Below are positions 18,339 to 30,400 of a DNA stretch of 64,000 nt, piece after piece (the stretch's first letter is position 1; each line of letters starts with the position of its first letter). Made by a program: the position numbers and the translations under genes. The DNA lies in the NCBI GenBank assembly GCA_017537345.1, contig JAFYKY010000001.1, positions 1-64,000 on the forward strand, given 5' to 3'. Below the pieces are notes generated by a model. It was given only the letters and a program-made list of their open reading frames with translations. It made no database searches and had not been told where the DNA came from. The stretch comes from Clostridia bacterium. Lineage in GTDB: Bacteria > Bacillota > Clostridia > Oscillospirales > CAG-382.

Positions 18339-18839
18339 ATGGTTTCAATCACTCCCGATAAGATGTTCAAGAATATATACGAAATAACTCCCGAGCTTTT
18401 AAAGGCGGAGGGAATTACCACCGTTATCTTTGACGTGGATAATACCATCGCGCCATACAGCGTGGCGCACCCTACCAAGGAAATGTCGGAATACCTGTTT
18501 TCTCTGCGGGATAACGGCATAAACGTGGCGTTTGCTTCCAATAACGATGGACAGCGGGTAGAAAAGTTTAACCGCACCTTGGGATTTTTTACCATAAGCA
18601 AGGCAAAGAAGCCCTCCCGCCGCGCCGTACGCAGAATAATGCGCCGTTTCGGCACAACAAGAGAGCAGACGCTGGTTATAGGCGACCAGCTCTTTACAGA
18701 CTGCCTCTGCGCTCACCGCGCAGGCGTGCGTGCCTATATTGTTGAGCCTATCGACCGTAAGGACGAGGGATGGTTTGTAAAGGTAAAGCGTATTTTCGAA
18801 AAACCCCATATCCGTCACTTCAAAAGGAGGAAGGCTTAA
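18339..18839 (+). CDS. yqeG: YqeG family HAD (IIIA) phosphatase
   Basis: 166 residues with HAD motif I IFDVDNTIAPYS (nucleophile Asp and +2 Asp), motif II ASNNDG and the GDQLFTDCLCAHRAG motif containing the acidic Mg ligands. Typical YqeG length; the physiological substrate is not established. TATAAT at 18292-18297 is a likely -10 in the divergent region. The TAA overlaps the next ATG by one base. Confidence 0.9.
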   Translation: MVSITPDKMFKNIYEITPELLKAEGITTVIFDVDNTIAPYSVAHPTKEMSEYLFSLRDNGINVAFASNNDGQRVEKFNRTLGFFTISKAKKPSRRAVRRIMRRFGTTREQTLVIGDQLFTDCLCAHRAGVRAYIVEPIDRKDEGWFVKVKRIFEKPHIRHFKRRKA

Positions 18840-19693
18840 TGAGCGCACTTTTCGGCCCCGGCGGAAATTGTGAAGAATTTGCAAAAAGCGGCTTAAAGGG
18901 CTCTCTTTACGCTCCTCAGTGGGTGAAGGATTACGGGCTTGACGCTTATGAATACGAAGCGGGCAGAGGTATACACGCATCTCCCTCGCTGCTTGCGGAA
19001 ATGGGTGAAAACGCAAAAAGATTGGGCATAAATATGTCCTTCCACACCCCTTATTTTATATCCCTTTCTTCTGTGGAAAAGGAAAAGCGTGTAAAAAGCG
19101 TGGGCTACATAATGGAATCCGCCGCCGCAAGCGAGCTTTTGGGGGCGTCCGTTATGGTGGTGCATTGCGGCTCCTGCGCAAAGATAACAAGAGAGCAGGC
19201 AATGGAATACGCTTCCGAAACACTGCTTATGGCAGATAAAGCCTTAAAAGAATCCGGCTTTAAAGTAAAATTGGGTATAGAGACCATGGGCAAGATAAAC
19301 CAGCTTGGCACGCTTGACGAGGTGCTCACCCTCTGCACCCTTTCGGAAAATTTTGTGCCCGTGGTGGATTTCGGCCATTTAAACGCAAGAACTCTGGGCA
19401 GTATAAAGACAGAGGCGGATTACGAGTATATTTTCGACGAAATTTCCCGCCGTCTGGGAAAAGAATATGCAGACACCCTGCATTGCCATTTTTCCAAGAT
19501 CGAATACACGGGTATGGGCGAGAAAAAGCATCTCACCTTTGAGGATGAGCTTTACGGTCCTTCGCCCGAATCTTTGGCGCAGGTAATCGCAAGAAAGGGG
19601 CTTTCTCCCACCATCATCTGCGAATCTGCGGGAACCCAGTCTTATGACGCAAAAATTTTAAAAAATGAGTATGAAAAAGCGAAAAATAATTAA
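18839..19693 (+). CDS. nfo: Endonuclease IV-like TIM-barrel (AP endonuclease family 2)
   Basis: 284 residues from the ATG at 18839, which overlaps the yqeG stop and has AAAGGAGG upstream. Metal-binding landmarks of endonuclease IV are visible: SFHTPYF, VVHCGS, GIETMGK, VVDFGHLNAR and LHCHFSKIEY, followed by a late Glu in IICESAG. Family members cleave 5' of abasic sites. The sequence deviates from classical Nfo (no N-terminal GxHxS), so it may be a specialised paralogue. Confidence 0.78.
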   Translation: MSALFGPGGNCEEFAKSGLKGSLYAPQWVKDYGLDAYEYEAGRGIHASPSLLAEMGENAKRLGINMSFHTPYFISLSSVEKEKRVKSVGYIMESAAASELLGASVMVVHCGSCAKITREQAMEYASETLLMADKALKESGFKVKLGIETMGKINQLGTLDEVLTLCTLSENFVPVVDFGHLNARTLGSIKTEADYEYIFDEISRRLGKEYADTLHCHFSKIEYTGMGEKKHLTFEDELYGPSPESLAQVIARKGLSPTIICESAGTQSYDAKILKNEYEKAKNN

Positions 19694-20345
19694 ATTTATA
19701 AAAAATCTGTTTCTTACCGCACTTTTTATAGGCGGATTGTTTACGCTTTTTGTTTCCGTTTGCAACCTTACCGTAATTTGGAGTTCCCAAAAAAAGGTAA
19801 ACACGCAAGACGTTCCCAAGTGCGATGCGATTGTTATCCTCGGCGCAATGGTAAGGGGAGATACTCCCTCTGCCATTTTAAAAGCCAGATTGGATAAAGG
19901 GTGCGAACTTTACTTCAGCGGTGTAGCGGACAGAATTATAATGTCCGGCGACCACGGCAGAACGGATTATGACGAAGTAAACGCCATGAAAGCCTACGCC
20001 GTTTCCAAGGGCGTGCCGGAGGAACACATTTTTACCGACCACGCAGGGTTTGATACCTACGATTCTATGTACAGAGCAAAGAAAATATTTCTTTGCGAAA
20101 AGGTAGTGGTGGTAACCCAGGCGTTTCATATCAACCGTGCGGTTTTTCTGGGCAATGCCTTGGGACTTGAAACTTACGGTGTAACCTGCAGTGAAGAAAA
20201 CTACCGACCTGCTTTTTTCACCACCCACGTGCGTGAGCCTATGGCAAGAGTAAAGGCGGTTTCCAACGCCGTGTTCAAGCCAAAGCCAAAATATCTGGGC
20301 GATAGTATTCCCATTTTCGGAGAAGCCTCCGCAAGCTGGGATTAA
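19665..20345 (+). CDS. YdcF/SanA/ElyC family (DUF218) membrane protein
   Basis: 226 residues: a basic N-terminus and one transmembrane helix (about 14-34), then a DUF218 domain beginning CDAIVILGAMVRGDTPSAIL and including SGDHGRTDYDE and HAGFDTYDSMYRA segments. SanA/ElyC relatives affect envelope integrity and vancomycin sensitivity; the exact biochemistry is unknown. The start overlaps the previous gene by 29 nt. Runs into prmA with a 12-nt gap. Confidence 0.82.
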   Translation: MSMKKRKIIKFIKNLFLTALFIGGLFTLFVSVCNLTVIWSSQKKVNTQDVPKCDAIVILGAMVRGDTPSAILKARLDKGCELYFSGVADRIIMSGDHGRTDYDEVNAMKAYAVSKGVPEEHIFTDHAGFDTYDSMYRAKKIFLCEKVVVVTQAFHINRAVFLGNALGLETYGVTCSEENYRPAFFTTHVREPMARVKAVSNAVFKPKPKYLGDSIPIFGEASASWD

Positions 20346-20357
20346 AGGAGTATATTT

Positions 20358-23290
<2,933 letters not shown>

Positions 23291-23303
23291 AGGAGTAATT
23301 ACT

Positions 23304-24683
23304 ATGAAAACAGCATATCCCGTTTATATGGAAGCAGACGTTGTCGTATGCGGCGGCGGTACTGCAGGCGCTTTTGCGGCTATCGCGGCTGCAGAGCAGG
23401 GCAAAAAGGTACTTGTTATAGAGCAGTTCGGCTCTTTGGGTGGCACCGCTACAAACGGCCTTGTTACTCCCGTAATGCATACCCACATGCGCACCGACCC
23501 TCAGTGCTCTTACATCCAGAAAAAGCTGGTAGAAAAACAGCTTAAGTACACCGGCTGTAACGAAAAGGGCAATATGTTCGATCCTCTCGTTCTCCGTCTG
23601 GCTCTTGAAGAGCTGTGCGTAGAGGCAGGCGTAAACCTTCTTTACCACACCTATATCGCAAACGTAGAAGTAGAAAACGGTTCCGTTACCGCAGTAAAGA
23701 TAGTAAACAAAGCAGGCGAACAGCTTGTTAAGGGTAAAATGTTTATCGACGCTACCGGTGACGGTGACGTAAGCGTAATGGCAGGCGCCGCATATACCAA
23801 GGGTAACCCCGAAACCGGCATTAACCAGCCTATGTCCCTCCGTTACATACTTGGCGGTATTGATATTCCCAAAGCAGGCGCATTCTTGCGCGGCGAAGCA
23901 GAACGCACAGGTCTTATCGGAGCTTACTGCAAGGAAGAAGATCCTTACAACACCTTGTACGCAGGCGGCGTTGCATCCAAGCCCTGGGCACTTACCGAAT
24001 GGTTTGATGCAGGTATAGCATCCGGCGAGCTTGAGCCTATGGACAAGGCATACTGGCAGGTATTCACCATTCCCGGCAGAAGAGACGGACTTGCTTTTAA
24101 CTGCCCCGAATTCTTTGAAAATATAGACGCTACCAATCCCGATGATCTTACCATTTCTCAGCTTAAGGGTAAAAAGGCTATCTTCCGTCAGCTTATGTAC
24201 TACAGAAAGCATTTCCCCGGCTTTGAAAACGCATACGTTGCAGAAATTGCAACAATGGTAGGTATAAGAGAAAGCCGCGAAATCGTTACCGAATACGTTA
24301 TGGAAGCCCGCGACCTGTTCGCACAGCGCAAGTTTGAGGATATGTTCTGCCAGTCCAACTATCCTATCGACGTACACGGCAAGGCTCACAACTGCTCCTT
24401 TGACGGTATCGAAAAAGACGAAGCTCGTCCTTGGTACGATATTCCTTACCGTTCCATCGTGGTAAAGGGTGTGGATAACCTTTTCGTAACCGGCAGATGC
24501 TTGGGCGCAGAATTTATCGTTCAGTCCTCTCTCCGTGTACAGCATTCCGTACGTTCCTCCGGCGAAGCCGCAGGTATCGCCGCTGCTATGGCTATTGATG
24601 CAGGCATTCCCGCACGCGAAGTAGACGGCAAAAAGGTAAGAGAAACCATGATTTCTCTCGGCGCAGAATATCAGGATATCTAA
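23304..24683 (+). CDS. FAD-dependent oxidoreductase (FAD_oxidored type)
   Basis: 459 residues. The N-terminal dinucleotide-binding motif VVVCGGGTAGAFAAIAAAEQGKKVLVIEQ continues to SLGGTATNGLV; a second FAD contact is FIDATGDGDVS and the C-terminal ATNGR-like part is VTGRCLGAEF. It resembles the PF12831 family; substrate unknown. AAGGAG precedes the ATG. Codon use is that of highly expressed genes. It is flanked by ligA (13-nt gap) and psd. Confidence 0.85.
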   Translation: MKTAYPVYMEADVVVCGGGTAGAFAAIAAAEQGKKVLVIEQFGSLGGTATNGLVTPVMHTHMRTDPQCSYIQKKLVEKQLKYTGCNEKGNMFDPLVLRLALEELCVEAGVNLLYHTYIANVEVENGSVTAVKIVNKAGEQLVKGKMFIDATGDGDVSVMAGAAYTKGNPETGINQPMSLRYILGGIDIPKAGAFLRGEAERTGLIGAYCKEEDPYNTLYAGGVASKPWALTEWFDAGIASGELEPMDKAYWQVFTIPGRRDGLAFNCPEFFENIDATNPDDLTISQLKGKKAIFRQLMYYRKHFPGFENAYVAEIATMVGIRESREIVTEYVMEARDLFAQRKFEDMFCQSNYPIDVHGKAHNCSFDGIEKDEARPWYDIPYRSIVVKGVDNLFVTGRCLGAEFIVQSSLRVQHSVRSSGEAAGIAAAMAIDAGIPAREVDGKKVRETMISLGAEYQDI

Positions 24684-24705
24684 ATTGTTTTAAAGAGGGA
24701 ATACC

Positions 24706-25569
24706 TTGATTATTTACGATCGAAACGGCAACGTGGTACCCGCTACCGCAATGCCGGATAAGCTTATGAGATTTATGTACGGCAAAAAGCTGGGAAGACC
24801 TGTGCTGTGGATATCCGCAAGGCGCAATTCCTCCCGCTTGGTGGGCGCGTATATGAACAGCCCTTTTTCCAAGGGAAGAGCCTACCGTGCCGTGAAAAAA
24901 CACGGAATAAATCTTGAAGAGTATGAAAAACAGCACTTCAGGAGCTATAACGATTTTTTCACCCGCAAAATAAAGCCCTCCTGCCGTCCCGTGGATATGA
25001 CACCGGAGCATCTTATCGCCCCCTGCGACAGTAAGCTCCGCGCCTTTCCCATAACGGCGGTAAGGGATTATATTATCAAAGGCTCGCCCTATACCGTGCA
25101 CGAGCTTCTGGGCGGCGACCGTGTGTGCGAAGAATATATCGGCGGTACCTGTCTTATCTTCCGACTTTCCGTGGATGATTACCACAGATATTGCTATATA
25201 GATAAAGGCACCCGCAGTCCTTACCGCAAGATAAAGGGAGTTCTGTACACCGTTTCCCACGTGGACGGGCTGGGCAGAAACTATTTCAAGCGCAACTCCC
25301 GTGTTTATACTACCTTACATACAGAGAATTTCGGCGACGTTATTCAGGTAGAGGTGGGGGCAACTCTTGTGGGCAGAATTCGCAACAGAGTAAGCACCGT
25401 ATTTGCTAAAGGGGACGAAAAGGGCTATTTCGAATTCGGCGGGTCCACCATCGTACTGCTTTTCAAAAAGGGCATGGTGGAATTGGACGAGGATATTATC
25501 CGCAATTCTCTGGACGGCAACGAAACTCAGGTAAGATACGGATCCAAGATAGGCAAAAAGATACAGTAA
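24706..25569 (+). CDS. psd: Phosphatidylserine decarboxylase proenzyme
   Basis: Makes phosphatidylethanolamine from phosphatidylserine. The proenzyme self-cleaves at the G-S bond of FGGST (near residue 247) to form the pyruvoyl group; the DYHRYCYID and TVSHVDGLGRNYF segments and an early NSPFSKG are typical of the type II clostridial enzyme. 287 residues. TTG start with GAGGG upstream. A terminator follows directly. Confidence 0.93.
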   Translation: MIIYDRNGNVVPATAMPDKLMRFMYGKKLGRPVLWISARRNSSRLVGAYMNSPFSKGRAYRAVKKHGINLEEYEKQHFRSYNDFFTRKIKPSCRPVDMTPEHLIAPCDSKLRAFPITAVRDYIIKGSPYTVHELLGGDRVCEEYIGGTCLIFRLSVDDYHRYCYIDKGTRSPYRKIKGVLYTVSHVDGLGRNYFKRNSRVYTTLHTENFGDVIQVEVGATLVGRIRNRVSTVFAKGDEKGYFEFGGSTIVLLFKKGMVELDEDIIRNSLDGNETQVRYGSKIGKKIQ

Positions 25570-25575
25570 ACACAA

Positions 25576-25606
25576 AAATCCTCCGATCATATCGGAGGAT
25601 TTTTTG
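25576..25606 (+). terminator. Terminator after psd
   Basis: A-rich flank, 10-bp stem reading ATCCTCCGAT/ATCGGAGGAT with a CAT loop, then six T. Confidence 0.9.
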
Positions 25607-25623
25607 CATTTGCAGAAAGATCT

Positions 25624-25710
25624 CTTGGGGTGTTTTTTTCGGGTCCCCAAAAATCCGCAGGATTTTAGGAGTGGTTTTTTTGGGGTTCCCAAAAATCCGC
25701 AGGATTTAGG
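25624..25710. repeat. Dispersed palindromic repeat (CCCCAAGAAAC family), tandem copies 2 and 3
   Basis: Two tandem units share the block CCCAAAAATCCGCAGGAT (about 25646-25663 and 25688-25705) after T-rich/G-rich runs. Read in reverse complement they match the units at 10081 and 59057, with GGGGACCCGAAAAA then CACCCCAAGA. Confidence 0.65.
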
Positions 25711-25770
25711 CTCCTTCTCATAAGGATATTTAACACAACATTTGTAGGGACAGGCGTCCTCGACTGTCCG
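25711..25770 (-). repeat. Dispersed 60-bp repeat A (GGACAGTC...CTTATGAGAA)
   Basis: Reverse-complement copy of the element seen at 26972-27025 and 48625-48683: a hairpin CGGACAGTCGAGGACGCCTGTCC, then CTACAA, and CCTTATGAGAAGGA at the far end. It faces copy B across the AT-rich orphan gene. Confidence 0.8.
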
Positions 25771-26009
25771 CAACAAAAGAATTTCGGCAGAGAACTTGTT
25801 TTCTCTGCCGATTTGCGTTATAATGAGGTTACATCGTAGGGCGGGGGCTTGCTCCCGCCGTGACAAAAGATTTATGCCGATAAAGCGGCACCAAGGCACC
25901 GCTCTACAAGGGGTATGGGCTTTGCCCGAAGCATTTGTAATACAAATGCGAAACTGGCGATAAAACAGAACGGTAAATAAAAATTTGAAGAAGAGGTTGG
26001 TGAAAAGCT
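25771..26009. repeat. Hairpin cluster upstream of the orphan gene
   Basis: Contains at least three stem-loops: CGGCAGAGAA/TTCTCTGCCG (about 25785-25812), GGCGGGGGC/GCTCCCGCC (about 25840-25860) and, at 25914-25965, GGGC-TTT-GCCC plus GCATTTGT/ACAAATGC followed by GCGAAACTGGCGATAAA. The last module recurs at 47937-48003 upstream of the other orphan gene. No convincing gene of its own. Confidence 0.6.
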
Positions 26010-26864
26010 ATGTATCAAAACGAAGAAATTATTTCCAAGGTTATTGAAACTCCAGACGGAGAGAAAGACTTTCAAGTACGATATATTCGAGATGAGAATG
26101 TGGGCATTATATGTACCCCCACTGATAAATCCTATTTTCTTTTGGATAGCGCTGATTATTGGTATGACCTTATTCAAGAGAAATATCCACCTGTTATGAA
26201 ATGTTCTTGCAAAAATGACCGTTTTAATCTTGTGTTTGACTACATGCCAAGAGAGGGCACAGAAGATTTTCGAGAAATAAATATTACTTGTTCGTGTACA
26301 GCTTGCAAAAAGTTAAAAAGATTTCCAACAATAGAAATTGATTATTCACCATCCATTCAACTGTTTGAACATCCCATAACCTTTTGCAAACAGCCTAAAA
26401 TCAAATATAAAACCTATTCTTTGATGGGGTATTGGTCGGATGATGAATTAGTAGTCATGGCGGAATATTTCTTGGAAAAGGGCTTATTTGTCTATTGTTG
26501 GTATTGGGACTCCCAAAATGCCAAGAGATGCTTTAAAGAATTATCGGAAACGGAATTGCGGTCTTATTTAACTGGCAATAGAAGGTATCTTGCTATCTAT
26601 TTCTCTACTGAAACATTTGATAATATCCCCACGCAAATCGCATATGATGGAAAAGGAGTTGCAATCTCGCAGGATATTTGGCGAAAGAATAGCATTTTTA
26701 TGCTACGTGGGTTGTATATGGTTGTTTCCCGTGGTATATTTTATCAAATGGAATTCTGCAGCGAATATCTTGATAAAGAGGGTAACATTGTACCGAAGTC
26801 TGCCTCTTTCTGCGCTTTGGTAAAAGATTTTCAAAAGTTCAGCAAGAAACTACTGAAGAAATAA
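26010..26864 (+). CDS. AT-rich orphan protein, cysteine-containing
   Basis: 284 residues, not recognised. Soluble, with a CSCK...CSCTACKK cysteine group near residues 68-107 that could bind metal, several WY-rich stretches (DYWYDLIQEKY, YCWYWDSQN) and a basic C-terminus. Base composition is clearly AT-richer than the flanking psd and lipoprotein genes and uses A-ending codons, suggesting recent acquisition. GAGG precedes the ATG. It is enclosed by repeat copies A and B. It could be an immunity or defence accessory protein, but nothing seen proves that. Confidence 0.75.
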   Translation: MYQNEEIISKVIETPDGEKDFQVRYIRDENVGIICTPTDKSYFLLDSADYWYDLIQEKYPPVMKCSCKNDRFNLVFDYMPREGTEDFREINITCSCTACKKLKRFPTIEIDYSPSIQLFEHPITFCKQPKIKYKTYSLMGYWSDDELVVMAEYFLEKGLFVYCWYWDSQNAKRCFKELSETELRSYLTGNRRYLAIYFSTETFDNIPTQIAYDGKGVAISQDIWRKNSIFMLRGLYMVVSRGIFYQMEFCSEYLDKEGNIVPKSASFCALVKDFQKFSKKLLKK

Positions 26865-26869
26865 CAGTT

Positions 26870-26894
26870 AAACAAATTCCAATTTGTCGAACAG
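26870..26894 (+). repeat. Post-stop boundary sequence shared with the 40.2-kb methyltransferase
   Basis: 25-nt block AAACAAATTCCAATTT-GTCGAACAG that starts 5 nt after the stop codon. It matches 40237-40261 with two mismatches. Its centre CAAATT-CC-AATTTG is a tiny palindrome. Confidence 0.7.
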
Positions 26895-26902
26895 AATAAA
26901 CG

Positions 26903-26934
26903 AACGCCGACAGATTTCGAAATCTGTCGGCGTT
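26903..26934. terminator. Perfect 32-nt palindrome after orphan gene
   Basis: Two 16-nt arms centred on TTTCGAAA. It can act as a terminator on either strand. A diverged version with the same ACAGA/TCTGT core lies at 48557-48589. Confidence 0.75.
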
Positions 26935-26971
26935 AATTATTTGTTTTCTGCGTATCAAATTTTTGTCTTTT

Positions 26972-27025
26972 CGGACAGTCGGGGACGCCTGTCCCTACAA
27001 GGAAAATATAACTTCCTTATGAGAA
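26972..27025 (+). repeat. Dispersed 60-bp repeat B
   Basis: Same element as copies A and C (CGGACAGTCGGGGACGCCTG, CCCTACAA, CTTCCTTATGAGAA). It is inverted relative to copy A, so A and B bracket the orphan gene as inverted repeats. Confidence 0.8.
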
Positions 27026-27062
27026 CCAGCCTTTTAGGGGTGTTTTTTGTTGGGGTGATTAA

Positions 27063-29663
27063 TTATTCCGTTACGGTTATTTTTACGGTTATCGTTTTTA
27101 CTTCTTCCACGCCGTCGTAAAGGGAAATTTTAATTTCGTCCTCGCCCGCATAGCCCTTCATTGCCGAATAGGTAAGCGATCCGCTTTCATCAAGCTGAAC
27201 GTTGCCGAACATAGGCGTAAGCTCAAATCTGTGCAGGATATCGTAAAGCCCTCCCAGCTCTGCTTTTACCTTTTCGCCGTTTTTAACGGTAAGAGAAATG
27301 TCCTCAAAGACGGAAAGATCCTTTTTCTCCGCCTTGCCGAAGGTATCCTCCATAGTGCCGGTAATATATTTTACGGATTCTTCAAACATGGTGGCTCTGT
27401 AGGGTCTGTCGCTGTTTTCAAATCCGATATACGCGCCGGGAATAGCGCCCTGATAATATGCGTTTACCGAATTTATAAATCCGTACTCAAAGCCTGCGTT
27501 AAGATATTCTCTGTACATTGCAAAGGTCTGCTTGCTTTGCTCAATGCTGTCCGTTTCTATCTCAATTCCCACGCCGTAAAGCTTTGCAAGCTCGGAAATA
27601 GTGGAAAGCCTGTTGGGGTCGGTAGGATCAAACATACGGTTGGGCTGCCAGCAGGTAATATCAAATCCGTAATACTTGCTGTTCCATATACCGTTTACGT
27701 AGTTGTAATAAGGGCACCAGAGGGACATATATCCCATAGAATGTAAGTATTCGTTAAAGGCAATAACCGCTTCTTTATCGTAGGCTTCATCCGGCGAATG
27801 CTTGTTGGGACGTATGTTTTCGGATTGCCAATAAAATCCCGCAAGGCAGAGGTTTTCATAGCTCTTTTCGTTAAATCTGTGTATCGCCTCGTCTGCCTGC
27901 CATTTAAGACATTCAATATAATCCTCGGCGGTGAGTATCTGTTTTCCGTTAAAGGTCTCTCCGATAGCAGGGCAGTTGACGGATATCCATATCATTTCCT
28001 TATCGTCCGCGCCCAGTGCTTCGTTAAGCATACCTTTTGCCGCATCCGCCGCGTCAAGATTAACTCCTTCGCGGAACAATTCGGAATAAAACCACTCCGT
28101 GCTTTCGTTTCTGTCGGGATGGGAATTAAGCGCTCCTCTTGTGGTAAAGGCAAGGGAATCGAAAAGCACTCCCAAAGCGTTGCCCTCGCTGTCACGGTGA
28201 GCAAGATATTTATACGCGTTTTCAAGGGTAAGAACGTGTACGTCCTCGCACACCTTTCCGTATCCGTCGGTAATGCAGGTAAACAGTATATCGTTTACCC
28301 CCAATTCCTCCGCATCGGGATAAGTGCCGTAAATCAGGTCCTTAGGTTCGTAGGCTTTTACCGCGCCTGCAACGTTCTTTTTGCCCCAAATTTCAAATTC
28401 GCCCATATAGACCGAGCTGGAAATTTCGTTATCCGGCACGGTGGGGAAGGTTATACGCACGTAGCGCGCAAGGAAGCTGTCTTCAAATTCAATATTTTTG
28501 GTATCGCTGCCCTTTTCGGTGATACCGTATTCGGGGTTGTGCTCCGCAAATACCGTCACCCAATCGGCGCCGTTTTCGCTCACGCTGATATAATACACGG
28601 GGGGAGTGGAAATTCCCCAGGTGTATTTGTCCATAAAGGATACGGTACAGCCCTTAACCGACATTATTTCGCCCAGATCAGCCACAACGTGCCGTCCGGC
28701 GCCGCGGTAAAAGATAAAGTAATCCTTATCGTGGCTGCCGTGAAGCTTTCCGTCGGTAAGCAGGGATATCTTGTCCATTCCGCTGTTGGAATGGTTTTTG
28801 ATAATGGGGTCAAAATGCTGTATCTGAAAATCCACGCCCTTTAATTTGGCAAGATTTTGCAAAGTATCGTAATCCGCGTCATCGGGGCTTATCTTGACTT
28901 CGGATGCGCCGGTATTAAGCTCGTATTCGTAAAAATCCGTTACGGGATAAAAATAATCTGCCCAGGTGCCAAGCTTGTTGTAAATATCCCCGTCTTCGCA
29001 GTATTCGTATGCGGTTATTTCGTCAATAAACAGCATATTTCCGCCTTGACCGGAAAAGCATATCTTGATATATCTTGCCGTTACCGCCTTGGGAAAAGAA
29101 AAGTTATAGGTATATTTTCCGCTTTGCTCGGTGTCCGCGGGAGTGATTATTTTGCCTATCTTGGTGTAGTTTTCGCCGTCATCGGAAACCTTAACGGTCA
29201 CGTTCCAGGGAAGCGCCGCGCCGGAGGAATTGTTTTTATAGCAGCCAACGTAGATATCCGCAATGGCGTACTCCGAATCCCCCGTATCGAAGGTGATATC
29301 AAGGGAGGTGCCGCCGTTCCAGCCTGCGTAAATGTGGGGAGCGTATACCAGATCCATATACATTCCGTCGGTCAGCTTCTGGTAGGCGGAATCGCTGTAA
29401 TAATCGTCGGCGGGACGGCTGGGCGTGTATTTAAGCCCGCTTAAAACGTTTTTCACCTTAAGGCTTCTGTCAATTTCTTTTGTCATATATCCGTTTATTT
29501 CCGCCACGGTTTCGCTCAGAACAAAAGAAGGAGCGTCCTGTTCGGTTTCTTCGCCGCTTTCTTCGGGTGTACTTTCCGTGTTACCGCCTCCGCAGGAGGG
29601 AAGCATTCCCACGGCAACCAAAAGCACAAGTGAAACAAGCTTTACAAAAAGTTTTTTCTTCAT
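27063..29663 (-). CDS. Large lipoprotein with discoidin-like and DUF4855 regions
   Basis: 866 residues from the ATG at 29663 (a longer reading frame would run into pflA). The signal peptide ends in a lipobox MLPSC, so it is probably surface lipid-anchored, followed by a Glu/Ser linker. Two F5/8 type C-like beta domains (ITFDTGDSEYAIADIYVGCY and VVADLGEIMSVKGCTVSFMD regions) precede a DUF4855 TIM-barrel-like region (ILFTCITDGYGKV, AGFYWQSENIRP). A C-terminal beta domain ends the chain. A glycan-binding or glycan-cleaving surface role is likely; no proven substrate. Confidence 0.8.
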   Translation of the reverse strand: MKKKLFVKLVSLVLLVAVGMLPSCGGGNTESTPEESGEETEQDAPSFVLSETVAEINGYMTKEIDRSLKVKNVLSGLKYTPSRPADDYYSDSAYQKLTDGMYMDLVYAPHIYAGWNGGTSLDITFDTGDSEYAIADIYVGCYKNNSSGAALPWNVTVKVSDDGENYTKIGKIITPADTEQSGKYTYNFSFPKAVTARYIKICFSGQGGNMLFIDEITAYEYCEDGDIYNKLGTWADYFYPVTDFYEYELNTGASEVKISPDDADYDTLQNLAKLKGVDFQIQHFDPIIKNHSNSGMDKISLLTDGKLHGSHDKDYFIFYRGAGRHVVADLGEIMSVKGCTVSFMDKYTWGISTPPVYYISVSENGADWVTVFAEHNPEYGITEKGSDTKNIEFEDSFLARYVRITFPTVPDNEISSSVYMGEFEIWGKKNVAGAVKAYEPKDLIYGTYPDAEELGVNDILFTCITDGYGKVCEDVHVLTLENAYKYLAHRDSEGNALGVLFDSLAFTTRGALNSHPDRNESTEWFYSELFREGVNLDAADAAKGMLNEALGADDKEMIWISVNCPAIGETFNGKQILTAEDYIECLKWQADEAIHRFNEKSYENLCLAGFYWQSENIRPNKHSPDEAYDKEAVIAFNEYLHSMGYMSLWCPYYNYVNGIWNSKYYGFDITCWQPNRMFDPTDPNRLSTISELAKLYGVGIEIETDSIEQSKQTFAMYREYLNAGFEYGFINSVNAYYQGAIPGAYIGFENSDRPYRATMFEESVKYITGTMEDTFGKAEKKDLSVFEDISLTVKNGEKVKAELGGLYDILHRFELTPMFGNVQLDESGSLTYSAMKGYAGEDEIKISLYDGVEEVKTITVKITVTE

Positions 29664-29695
29664 AACAGTTACGCTCTCTTTTTTATGTATTTTGT

Positions 29696-30400
29696 TTATT
29701 CTTTCAGCAATGCGTTGAGAGAATCCATCAAAGCATCGCTCGGCACGTCCATTTCTCCGAAAGGGAAGGGAATGCCCATACTTTCGTACTTTACCGCGCA
29801 AATTTTGCGGAAGGGAAGCAGCTCGGTCTTGTCTATGCAAGAGTGGCTTTTTATAACCTCTTTAAGCCTTTTTACGTTTTCCTCCCCGTCATTTACGGCG
29901 GGAATGATGACTTGCCTCAGGGTTACGGGAATACTTTTTTCCTGCAGATACTTGAGAAAAGCGTTTACCGTGTCTATCCCGCATCCCGCATTCTCGCGGT
30001 AGGAGGCATCGTCGGTATATTTGTAGTCCAAAAGCACTCTGTCGGTTACTTCAAGCAGGTCTTTTACTTTTTGGTTCAAAACGTTTCCGGAAGTATCAAG
30101 ACAGGTGTTTATACCGTTTTCACGGCATTTTTCAAATATTTCTTTTGCAAACTCCGGCTGTAAAAGGGGCTCTCCGCCGGAAAGAGTTATACCCCCCTCC
30201 CTGCCGAAATACTCCTTGAACCGTACCGCTTTTTGCACTATCTCGTCGGCGGTGTATTCTTTTCCGCCCGCCATATCCCATGTATCGGGGTTGTGACAGC
30301 ACTTGCACCGCAGATTACAGCCTTGAAAAAATACCACGAACCGAACTCCCGGCCCGTCTACCGTGCCCAGACTCTGTATGGAATGAACTCTGCCCGTCAT
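29696..30400 (-). CDS. pflA: Pyruvate formate-lyase activating enzyme
   Basis: Radical SAM enzyme that puts the glycyl radical on PflB. The [4Fe-4S] motif is CNLRCKCC (C-x3-C-x2-C) near residues 30-37 followed by HNPDTW; the AdoMet-binding GGEP is in [10 protein letters not shown]. 234 residues, normal. ATG overlaps the pflB TGA by 4 nt. It shares the ZTP-riboswitch-controlled transcript with pflB. Confidence 0.96.
   Translation of the reverse strand: MTGRVHSIQSLGTVDGPGVRFVVFFQGCNLRCKCCHNPDTWDMAGGKEYTADEIVQKAVRFKEYFGREGGITLSGGEPLLQPEFAKEIFEKCRENGINTCLDTSGNVLNQKVKDLLEVTDRVLLDYKYTDDASYRENAGCGIDTVNAFLKYLQEKSIPVTLRQVIIPAVNDGEENVKRLKEVIKSHSCIDKTELLPFRKICAVKYESMGIPFPFGEMDVPSDALMDSLNALLKE

Noticed and set aside
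25570..26009. CRISPR array suspected from closely spaced repeats
   Set aside because: Only two units of one family occur in tandem, with no regular spacers. The region is a mix of different hairpin elements.
26865..26934. Possible integron attC-like recombination site after the orphan gene (GTTAAAC followed by palindromes)
   Set aside because: The second copy at 40237 lacks the GTTRRRY core and the long-range arm complementarity of attC, and no integrase gene is visible.
27798..28844. 348-codon plus-strand open frame
   Set aside because: Opposite to the DUF4855 lipoprotein, which has a signal peptide and recognisable domains.
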